This document shows, piece after piece, positions 1 to 5,867 of a stretch of DNA of 5,980 nt. Location of the stretch: NCBI GenBank assembly GCA_021826835.1, contig JAKAYH010000164.1:1-5980 (forward strand). The letters are read 5' to 3'. Both the position numbers and the translations under genes were made by a program. The notes under the pieces were generated by a model, which worked only from the letters and a program-made list of their open reading frames with translations, was not told where the DNA came from and searched no databases. Numbering within the stretch: position 1 is the first letter of the stretch; every line of letters starts with the position of its first letter. The stretch is from Thermoplasmata archaeon (GTDB lineage: Archaea > Thermoplasmatota > Thermoplasmata > Thermoplasmatales > Thermoplasmataceae).

Positions 1-48
1 GAAATGTTCCAGTGTTCTCAGGGTTGCATGTAATCTGTCCCAGTTCAT
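1..48 (-). CDS. Probable transposase, N-terminal fragment (runs off left edge)
   Basis: Only the first 16 residues are present, MNWDRLHATLRTLEHF, and the frame is still open at the window edge. The start ATG (48-46) overlaps the TGA stop (47-45) of the DUF2080-type gene just upstream, giving an ATGA junction typical of translationally coupled genes. DUF2080 proteins are known as transposon-encoded partners lying next to a transposase, so this gene is most likely the transposase of the same element. The visible residues carry no diagnostic catalytic motif and the transposase family cannot be named from them. A two-gene archaeal element of the ISA1214 kind is one possibility, which I hold weakly. 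The frame and overlap are seen directly; the function is inferred from the neighbour. Confidence 0.6.
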   Translation of the reverse strand, partial: MNWDRLHATLRTLEHF

Positions 49-197
49 GTCACGATCACATAGACAGTCTTTCCAAGGTATTCCTTTGGACAGTCTATCT
101 TGGCGCTGTTTCCGAACTTTGTCACCGTACGGATGAAATATCCCTCTATGCTTTCTATTTCCAGTCTTGTGGCAGGCGTCAACGGTCTCTTCTTCAT
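45..197 (-). CDS. DUF2080-family transposon-encoded protein, AbrB-like
   Basis: This is a 50-residue protein starting at ATG 197-195 and ending with TGA at 47-45. Residues 18-47 match the pattern I recognise as DUF2080, the putative transposon-encoded protein family: an IEGY-type lead-in, then VTKFGNSAKIDCPKEYLG (25-42), then a hydrophobic strand VYVIV. The block K-x-G-N-S followed by a strand and a P-K pair is also the signature of AbrB/MazE swapped-hairpin DNA-binding proteins, so a dimeric DNA-binding role is plausible. Its exact role in transposition is not known to me. The stop overlaps the start of the downstream probable transposase, so the two are likely co-translated. A TATA-like TTTATTAT at 226-219 lies about 25 bp before the ATG, which fits a leaderless transcript. 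Length is normal for this very small family. Confidence 0.8.
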   Translation of the reverse strand: MKKRPLTPATRLEIESIEGYFIRTVTKFGNSAKIDCPKEYLGKTVYVIVT

Positions 198-220
198 TGG
201 ATATACAATGCATATCCAAT
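196..220. repeat. Perfect 9-bp palindrome over the DUF2080 start codon
   Basis: ATTGGATAT (196-204) and ATATCCAAT (212-220) are exact inverted copies separated by 7 nt. The inner arm on the minus strand includes the first two bases of the DUF2080 ATG, and the outer arm overlaps the edge of its TATA-like box. It could be an operator for a dimeric regulator, or an RNA hairpin that hides the start codon in transcripts entering from outside the element. The repeat is seen directly; both roles are inference. Confidence 0.7.
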
Positions 221-226
221 AATAAA
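219..226 (-). promoter_or_regulatory. TATA-like box for the DUF2080/transposase unit
   Basis: TTTATTAT on the minus strand is centred about 25 bp before the DUF2080 ATG. That is the archaeal TATA-to-start distance, so transcription would begin at or within a few bases of the start codon. No Shine-Dalgarno site is present, which agrees with a leaderless mRNA. Confidence 0.45.
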
Positions 227-267
227 TGTTAGCATTATCCCAGAACGATGAAACTGTGAGGAATACT

Positions 268-292
268 AATATTTATTAGAGACAATATTTAT
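268..292 (+). promoter_or_regulatory. Two TATA-like direct repeats upstream of the large membrane protein gene
   Basis: AATATTTAT occurs at 268-276 and again at 284-292, a 16-bp spacing. Either could serve as a TATA box. The second would place transcription start near 313-318 and leave a leader of about 35-40 nt before the ATG at 353. No clear Shine-Dalgarno site is visible in that leader. AT-rich sequence gives such matches by chance, so this is tentative. Confidence 0.3.
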
Positions 293-352
293 CTTCGGAG
301 ATACTGTTGCCATAGAAAAGTTTCTAATGAATGAATCTTATCCACTAAAGAA

Positions 353-3300
353 ATGCAAGAACACCTTGACAGATCGGGCAAGACCGAATTATATGCCTCC
401 ATTTGGTATTTCACCGCCCTTCTAATAGCAGATGGGTTTCTGTCTCTTTTCCTTTTTATAACGATACCAGCAGCCAAAGGTATGTTGGTCTACGGCGATT
501 TGCCTCCATTTTATTTTTCCAATACCACATTTATTTATGCCTTAGGTCAGTTGCATCTTTACTATTTATTGGATTATGTGTTATCACTCGTCATAGGCCC
601 CTCACTTGCGCAGAATATGGTTTTTTTAGTTTCATTTTCATTACCTTCCATCGGTTTGTATTCTTTCCTCATCGTTGTATATCGTCGCCATTTGCCAGCA
701 TTGATCACTGCGCTCCTATTGGGGACAGTAATCAATCCACTTTTGCTTGGGATGGTAATAGGTGGGGGCTATGAATACAATATGTGGTTAATGTTTTTCT
801 TTCTTTTTTTAAGGTATTATTATATTGCCATAATAAAGGTAGATTCTTATAGGATTTTTTCATTAGCGGCGATTTTCTTTGGCTTGAGTATTTATTCCTC
901 ATTAGGATATATAGGCTTCTTAATCGGCGGTCCAGTGGCTTTAATCTTTATCTTTGGATTTACATTTTTTTCAGGGAAAAATCTAAAATTTGTTTCTAAA
1001 GGTTTTACTGTTTTTGTTTTCGTGGCTTTAATAATATTCTCCTCTTTTTTCCTCCAAGGATTAATAAATTACTTGGGGATCCTAAATAGTCCCAGCCGGA
1101 TTATGGCCGTAAATACATACGTTATTGCTAATGTGATTTACACCTTCAGAAATATGGGTTTCCTGACTTCAATCCTTGGGGGGGTTCATAGCATTTTTTG
1201 GTCAAGTTTTGTTATTGTCTCATTCATATTGACTTTGTTTTTCATATTCTCCTCGAAAAAATCAATGGGCAAACGCCTTGTTGAAGCCTCATTAATTACT
1301 TATTTCATGATATCGATAATGATTTTTCTTATTTCAAACGGAACCCTATTGCCTTTATTTAGATACGTTTACCTAATCGATCCATTAGATAATCCGGTAT
1401 TTTTTGAATTCATGCAATTGATTCCCCTCACAATTATTGTCTCTTATTCTTTTAACAAAATCCTCATGTATCTTCAAGGCTTGATAAATGGCGTATCTAA
1501 GGAAAATAAGGGAATAACGAATAAGATAAATGCCAGTGAAACTCGAATTAAAAATATTAAAGGAAAGAATGAACATTCAATAAAAGTCTCTCAATGGTTC
1601 CTCGTCATTCTAGCATGTTTGATACTTACGCTTCCTGTCCTATCATTACAGCAAGGTTTTAGTAATTTTCAAAAGAATTTTAACTCGGTTACAACTAATG
1701 TAAATTCCGGGAAAATATATGCTCCTACGTACTTCAACGCTCTCCACCAATGGTACTTAAATATACCGCATAATAAGTCCGATCTTATTCTTCTTCTCCC
1801 ATATTCTAACACATGGCTATCCTTAGCTGAAGGATATCTACCGCCCCAATCCATTTGGAATATCCCGTATCTAGGGAATTCATATTCTAATGAGTATAAC
1901 GTATCGCTTATATACGAAGTTATGAAGAGTGCCTCATCAGGCCATATGAAAGATTTTAGTATTGAACTTGGACTTTCTGGAGTTTCACATATATTGCTGC
2001 TTAATACAACACAAAACTACGAGCTAACGCCCACTTATATAAACACAGTACCTTCCTTGCTGTCCAATTACACTACTCTTACGAATGAGCTTTTATCATC
2101 CGGTTATTTCAAATTGGAATCCAAAACACTGAATTACACTATTTTGAGAAATTTAAATTATGTAAACCAATCAACAAAACTAAGCAATGCAGTTAGGATC
2201 AGAGGTGTTGAAAACCTAAAAACCAAAAAGATTAGCGAAAATCTCAACTTCTCCCTATTGAAACCAGAAGAATTTGGGTCATACCTGTCATCAAATGTAA
2301 AAATAATGAATGATACTGCCCAAATGATGGCACCAAATGGTACCTACACGACATTGTGGCTGAACCTTAATTTTACCGCGCCATCCAATCCCCCTTATCC
2401 AATGTTTTTTGATCGCTCTTTTGATGTTGAATATAATTTATCCATTTATGGCGCTAACGACTCCTTTTCAGCCACTATCTTCTGGTATAACACTTCAACT
2501 CCTGATCAATTATACTCAGAGTTCAGCCAGACCGCAATACAAAAATTTGGCGAGGGAAGCGGAAACTACTCTAGGTCCTTCGACTCGCCACCATGTGCAA
2601 AACTTGCCAGATTGGTATTTATTTTTAATTCAGAAAATTCTACTAATTTTGCCAAAATCTCGGACATTAATCTTAAAGATTATTACAGTATAAAAGAAAA
2701 CACAAATCCCTCTGTTACTTCTCAATACATGAATATGTCATTGGACATAAGCCAGTTGGGAATCTTGGGGAAAAAGACACTGCTAATTCCTCCAGTTTTT
2801 CCTGTAGTAACGGAAATTCAGAATCCAATTTTATTGAGTAATATTACTATCTTGCCTATCGTCTCTGAAAATAAGACTAACACGTCTGGCTTTAAGACTT
2901 CGATACACTATTCCGACTTTAAGAATTATGCAGCTACTATTGATAATATCTATGTCTTCGAAATGGGAAGAGGCAATATGACAGTCAGATATGCTGGGTT
3001 CACCATACCGGGGAAGCAGTTTATACTTGGGAACTTATCAGTTTATGACATAAGTGCCCCCTCCATCTTTAGACAGGAAGTAGGAAATATATCGATCATA
3101 AGCACAAATGTTACAATTGCAGCTGCATTTTTACAGTTAGCCGACTTCACAAATCGCAACAACTTCTCTGGTATTAAGGTTATACTCCCCTATGGTCAAC
3201 TACAGATTAGCGAATCTACCCACGGAGGGACAATTTTTTTAAGAAGAGAACTCACATACTTTGCTAATCCTCCATTTTTTGGGACAATTTTTGTCTTTTT

Positions 3301-3400
3301 GGATTTTGTACCCCTTTTTACCGCGCTCGTAATTATTGTTTACCAATTAATTAAAAGAAAGGAGAGTAATCAGATAAATAATGGAAGAACTACACACTAG
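353..3400 (+). CDS. Large membrane protein, GT-C-like glycosyltransferase with sequon-rich outer domain
   Basis: The product has 1015 residues. About a dozen hydrophobic segments fill residues 15-372 (for example 15-38, 86-138, 143-161, 184-206, 216-238, 280-299, 309-328, 353-372). A lysine-rich stretch (373-411) looks cytoplasmic, followed by a membrane segment at 412-432, an outer domain at about 433-972, an anchor at 973-999 and a basic tail. The outer domain carries 24 N-x-S/T sequons between residues 474 and 937. The first outer loop holds Asp48 in the stretch LVYGDLPPFYFSN; GT-C enzymes that use lipid-linked sugars often keep a catalytic acid there. Residues 455-600 and the beta-rich 640-900 region recall the soluble part and carbohydrate-binding modules of AftD-like arabinofuranosyltransferases, but I cannot confirm homology. 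ATG 353 is the first start after an in-frame TGA (332-334). Glycan transfer at the outer membrane face is the best guess; a heavily glycosylated surface protein of unknown role is the alternative. Confidence 0.8.
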   Translation: MQEHLDRSGKTELYASIWYFTALLIADGFLSLFLFITIPAAKGMLVYGDLPPFYFSNTTFIYALGQLHLYYLLDYVLSLVIGPSLAQNMVFLVSFSLPSIGLYSFLIVVYRRHLPALITALLLGTVINPLLLGMVIGGGYEYNMWLMFFFLFLRYYYIAIIKVDSYRIFSLAAIFFGLSIYSSLGYIGFLIGGPVALIFIFGFTFFSGKNLKFVSKGFTVFVFVALIIFSSFFLQGLINYLGILNSPSRIMAVNTYVIANVIYTFRNMGFLTSILGGVHSIFWSSFVIVSFILTLFFIFSSKKSMGKRLVEASLITYFMISIMIFLISNGTLLPLFRYVYLIDPLDNPVFFEFMQLIPLTIIVSYSFNKILMYLQGLINGVSKENKGITNKINASETRIKNIKGKNEHSIKVSQWFLVILACLILTLPVLSLQQGFSNFQKNFNSVTTNVNSGKIYAPTYFNALHQWYLNIPHNKSDLILLLPYSNTWLSLAEGYLPPQSIWNIPYLGNSYSNEYNVSLIYEVMKSASSGHMKDFSIELGLSGVSHILLLNTTQNYELTPTYINTVPSLLSNYTTLTNELLSSGYFKLESKTLNYTILRNLNYVNQSTKLSNAVRIRGVENLKTKKISENLNFSLLKPEEFGSYLSSNVKIMNDTAQMMAPNGTYTTLWLNLNFTAPSNPPYPMFFDRSFDVEYNLSIYGANDSFSATIFWYNTSTPDQLYSEFSQTAIQKFGEGSGNYSRSFDSPPCAKLARLVFIFNSENSTNFAKISDINLKDYYSIKENTNPSVTSQYMNMSLDISQLGILGKKTLLIPPVFPVVTEIQNPILLSNITILPIVSENKTNTSGFKTSIHYSDFKNYAATIDNIYVFEMGRGNMTVRYAGFTIPGKQFILGNLSVYDISAPSIFRQEVGNISIISTNVTIAAAFLQLADFTNRNNFSGIKVILPYGQLQISESTHGGTIFLRRELTYFANPPFFGTIFVFLDFVPLFTALVIIVYQLIKRKESNQINNGRTTH
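3341..3362 (-). terminator. Possible T-rich terminator of the GT2 gene
   Basis: On the minus strand, CCTTTCTTTTAATTAATT follows the GT2 stop by about 45 nt. Archaeal termination needs only a T-rich non-template tract. It lies within the end of the convergent coding sequence, so the tract may instead reflect codon composition (Lys and Ile codons). Confidence 0.25.
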
Positions 3401-3405
3401 ATCTT

Positions 3406-4398
3406 CTACTTTCTTAATTTTCTTTTCCAATACGCGAATCTCACAATTGAAGGAAAAAAAAACGACAAGAAATGCAAGAGTAACAATGATATCGGATTTG
3501 CCTCAAATTTCTGAGCCGGACATCTAGCGAAGCTGAAAATTTCTTTTGCGCTGATACCATATTTAGATTTTTGAAGAATGAGATTCAAATTAATTTTAGT
3601 TCTGACAATGGAGCAAGCAACCATTTTCTTATAAGTCGGGTTTTGTGTCATTTTAATCATGACATTCAAGCTCTGCAAAGACCTTGAATAATAATTTGTC
3701 AATTTGGTTTCCGATAATGCTAGGTCTAAAATTTGCGTGGTACTGTCATGTACTCTGTACTTAGTTAGAATAGCATTATCTATAATTAAGAGACCCCCGG
3801 AAATCACAGCACAATAAAAGTAGAAATTATCAAGATTAGCAGACACTTCTCGCAAATAAACTAACTTTTCCAGTATAATACTCTTTCGAATGGCTATCGA
3901 ACTACTGTTAAAATACGGATTGAATTTAAAAGCTTCTTTGGGGAATACTTTTCCTGAATCTATGTGTATTAGTAGAGTGCTAGATGGCTTTGGAAAAGGA
4001 TTTTTCTCAAAGCTATTCCCGTATTTGTCAATAGGGAAAACGGAATTGTGATAATAGACCAAATCGGGATAGTCTAAGAAAAATTTATATACACTTGCTA
4101 TTTTGTTCTCTACAAACATGTCGTCATCATCAAGGAAAAACAGTATATCTCCTGTTGATTCAACTATTCCTCTAGAAACAGACTCTCCAAACGATTCATT
4201 TCCTCTTCTTATTTCTTTTATTCCGCGTTCTTTCATGAGTATATCTATTTCTTCTGATTCAAAATCCTTTAAAACTATAATCTCAATTGGATTTGAAAAA
4301 TTCTGCCTCAACAATGATACTATAGCCTCTTTCAAGAACGTCTTTCTTCTATACGCAGCCACTATTACGCTAATAGTGAGGACTTTTTTTTCATGCAT
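3406..4398 (-). CDS. Glycosyltransferase family 2 (GT-A fold) protein
   Basis: This 330-residue protein probably transfers a sugar from a nucleotide donor to a lipid-linked or surface glycan on the cytoplasmic face. The family start is clear: SVIVAAYRR (10-18), then the strand EIIVLKD (39-45), then the stretch SRGIVESTGDILFFLDDDD (75-93), whose acidic end (90-93) is the metal and nucleotide-sugar binding DxD motif of the GT-A fold. Asp190 in ANLDNF sits where many GT2 proteins have a second acidic catalytic motif, and VHDSTT (216-221) resembles the late His motif of the family. Residues 302-320 are strongly hydrophobic and followed by a basic tail, suggesting membrane attachment. ATG 4398 has an in-frame stop upstream and no other start. 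The overlapping ATGCATG offers a second ATG in another frame that is not used. The gene is convergent with the large membrane protein gene, with a 5-bp gap. Donor and acceptor cannot be read from sequence. Confidence 0.92.
   Translation of the reverse strand: MHEKKVLTISVIVAAYRRKTFLKEAIVSLLRQNFSNPIEIIVLKDFESEEIDILMKERGIKEIRRGNESFGESVSRGIVESTGDILFFLDDDDMFVENKIASVYKFFLDYPDLVYYHNSVFPIDKYGNSFEKNPFPKPSSTLLIHIDSGKVFPKEAFKFNPYFNSSSIAIRKSIILEKLVYLREVSANLDNFYFYCAVISGGLLIIDNAILTKYRVHDSTTQILDLALSETKLTNYYSRSLQSLNVMIKMTQNPTYKKMVACSIVRTKINLNLILQKSKYGISAKEIFSFARCPAQKFEANPISLLLLHFLSFFFPSIVRFAYWKRKLRK
3410..3427 (+). terminator. Possible T-rich terminator of the large membrane protein gene
   Basis: TTTCTTAATTTTCTTTTC begins 9 bp after the TAG stop at 3398-3400 on the plus strand. 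It is the kind of T-rich tract at which archaeal RNA polymerase stops. It overlaps the 3' end of the GT2 gene, so its composition is partly set by Lys and Arg codons there. Confidence 0.3.
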
Positions 4399-4422
4399 TT
4401 GGTATCGACAACAGAAGTCAAC

Positions 4423-4480
4423 TTATCTATTTTTTCCTGGTTGAATCAATTCTCTTGGCAGATTTGTTCTCATTTTAAAT
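4423..4480 (-). promoter_or_regulatory. Promoter region of the GT2 gene with two candidate TATA boxes
   Basis: On the minus strand TATTTAAAAT lies around 4480-4471, which would give a leader of about 50 nt. A second AT-rich run, AAAAAATAGATAA, ends near 4423, about 25-28 bp before the ATG, which would give a leaderless transcript. Neither leaves a clear Shine-Dalgarno site next to the start. I cannot decide between them. Confidence 0.35.
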
Positions 4481-4539
4481 AGAGACCTTTTCTATAATCT
4501 TATAATTCCTCTAACAAGACAGTACTAAACCTGTTTTTT

Positions 4540-4555
4540 CGGCATTATCATGCCG
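4540..4555. repeat. Perfect 6-bp hairpin next to the insertion sequence
   Basis: CGGCAT (4540-4545) and ATGCCG (4550-4555) pair perfectly around a TATC loop, with six T directly before on the plus strand. It lies just outside the proposed IS end and downstream of the transposase on its strand, where the hairpin is followed by A rather than T, so it does not look like a standard terminator for that gene. It may be a remnant of another element or a subterminal structure if the IS end is further left than proposed. Confidence 0.5.
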
Positions 4556-4621
4556 CTGAATGTGGATATTCTCCTAAAAACCCCTTAATTTTTTCTGTTT
4601 TTTCCTTCCTTTTCACTCATT

Positions 4622-5743
4622 TTACATAGCTGCCGCTATCTTCTCTCTTTTTTTCAGGTTCATCAGTGTGAAAAGATTGTAGCAGAAACACTTGAACATC
4701 GCCTTTACACGAACACGCCTAACCATGGTCACATAAACATGATCACCGTTGAATTTTCCCTTGATGATGGAGTACGGTCTCTCACCGGGTGATCTCTTCC
4801 TTGATATGCGCAGATTCCGTCTCACCTGATCGATTGAAAGCGGATTATTCCTGGATGCACGATCCATTGTCCCGTTCAGTCCCCTGCATGGTGCACCCTG
4901 GTATCCCTTGTCCCTGTAACATGGCATATCCGGTACACTCAGATCAACATTGGCATCATGGAGTGCTGCTGTGGTTACGACAAACTCCCTGATCAGTGGC
5001 ATGTCGACGCCTACAGAGCTGTGAAGCTTGTATCCGAAATGTGTTCTGTTATCTTTCTTTGTGAAGGTACCGTCCTTCGATCTTCTTGTCTTAGCGGATC
5101 TTCTCTCTTCCTTGCTGAGTCTCTTCTTTTCTGATGCTTTTATCCTTGCTTCCCTCTTCTGGGCCTTTGTCATCTTTTTCTTCTGATCTGGATCAGCAGG
5201 ATCACCCTTCCCTGGCGACTCACCCGTTTCCTCATTCTTCGTCATCTGCGGAGGTTCCGGATCCACTGGAACTGGAGGTTTCCTCCTTCCATGTTTTCCA
5301 TGATCCGACTCAATATATGAGGCATCCTGTATAACGCCCTTTTCGATCCTTATTCCCCTGTCATTGAACTGCTTCCATATGGCTTCCCAGAGTTTCTTGT
5401 CCATGCCGGATGATGAGAGTCTTTCCCTGAACAGCCATATGGTTCTGGCATCAGGCATCTTATCCGGATAGTGGAGGAAATGCCTGAATGATATCCTGTC
5501 ATAGAGTTCCCTCTCCGTTGCCTCATCACTGAGGCCGTAAAGTTCCTGTATGAAGAGTGTCTTGATCATGGTTATCTCATCAAAGTTAGGCCTTCCACCC
5601 TTTTCGGTGTTGTTTTTGAAGAGAGATGATACCATGGATCCAAGGGCATTCCAATCCACAATGGGTTCAAGCCCGACAAGTGTATCCATGCTTCTGATCT
5701 GGTTATACGCTTCAGGGATGCTGAAATCACGCAATGAGCTCAT
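4622..5743 (-). CDS. IS5-family DDE transposase
   Basis: The protein cuts and joins DNA to move the surrounding element. Numbered from the chosen start (Met at 5743-5741), it has 373 residues. An N-terminal DUF772-like region spans about 5-110, with GGRPNFDEITMIKTLFIQ (49-66) and LSDEATERELYDRISFRHF (71-89). The DDE triad is visible: Asp140 in VIQDASYIE, Asp278 in YRDKGYQG and Glu321 in GERPYSIIKGKF, followed by the C-terminal FCYNLFTLMNL helix. HFGYKLHS (235-242) before the second Asp is typical of the family. The frame is open for 18 more codons to an ATG at 5797, but the family normally begins near MSSLRDFSIPEAYNQI. A TATA-like ACCTTTATTC at 5776-5767 sits about 28 bp before the shorter start, favouring it as leaderless. 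Between the first two catalytic Asp lies a long Pro-rich, then Lys/Arg/Glu-rich insert (about 146-224). The gene appears intact. Confidence 0.93.
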   Translation of the reverse strand: MSSLRDFSIPEAYNQIRSMDTLVGLEPIVDWNALGSMVSSLFKNNTEKGGRPNFDEITMIKTLFIQELYGLSDEATERELYDRISFRHFLHYPDKMPDARTIWLFRERLSSSGMDKKLWEAIWKQFNDRGIRIEKGVIQDASYIESDHGKHGRRKPPVPVDPEPPQMTKNEETGESPGKGDPADPDQKKKMTKAQKREARIKASEKKRLSKEERRSAKTRRSKDGTFTKKDNRTHFGYKLHSSVGVDMPLIREFVVTTAALHDANVDLSVPDMPCYRDKGYQGAPCRGLNGTMDRASRNNPLSIDQVRRNLRISRKRSPGERPYSIIKGKFNGDHVYVTMVRRVRVKAMFKCFCYNLFTLMNLKKREKIAAAM

Positions 5744-5766
5744 TATAATACACATGAAACACGCAT

Positions 5767-5776
5767 GAATAAAGGT
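5767..5776 (-). promoter_or_regulatory. TATA-like box of the IS5-type transposase
   Basis: ACCTTTATTC on the minus strand is centred about 28 bp before the ATG at 5743. This spacing supports leaderless expression from the internal ATG, not the upstream ATG at 5797, which has no comparable box in front of it. Lying inside the element, it would let the transposase be expressed wherever the element lands. Confidence 0.45.
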
Positions 5777-5867
5777 TTCGCTATCAATAATAATCATTGG
5801 AGCCAGGAAAATACTGGTCTTAATGTAAATTCAGTTTAGAAAATCATCTATGATTTGGCTTAGGTTT

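Noticed and set aside
12..251. Plus-strand frame of 79 codons at the left end
   Set aside because: It is antisense to the DUF2080-type gene and the start of the probable transposase, whose family motif and ATGA junction are clear. The plus-strand translation is Cys/His/Ser-rich and resembles nothing.
289..477. Minus-strand frame of 62 codons over the start of the large membrane protein gene
   Set aside because: It overlaps the N-terminal coding region and its first membrane segment, and shows no recognisable motif.
403..774. Plus-strand frame of 123 codons in another phase
   Set aside because: It lies entirely inside the large membrane protein gene, and its translation is a frame-shifted shadow of the hydrophobic domain.
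4103..4444. Plus-strand frame of 113 codons antisense to the GT2 start
   Set aside because: It lies opposite the strongly conserved GT-A motifs. Its Ser/Ile-rich translation is what antisense reading of such codons produces.
4517..4532. Alternative left end of the insertion sequence at GACAGTACTAAACCTG, compared with GACTTTTTCTAAAAACCT at the right
   Set aside because: The two need several gaps to align, whereas the 4569-4582 repeat matches the right end at 12 of 14 positions without gaps. It remains a weak alternative.
5744..5797. Longer transposase start at the ATG at 5797
   Set aside because: The extra 18 residues do not resemble the family N-terminus, and no TATA-like box stands before that ATG, while one is well placed for the ATG at 5743.
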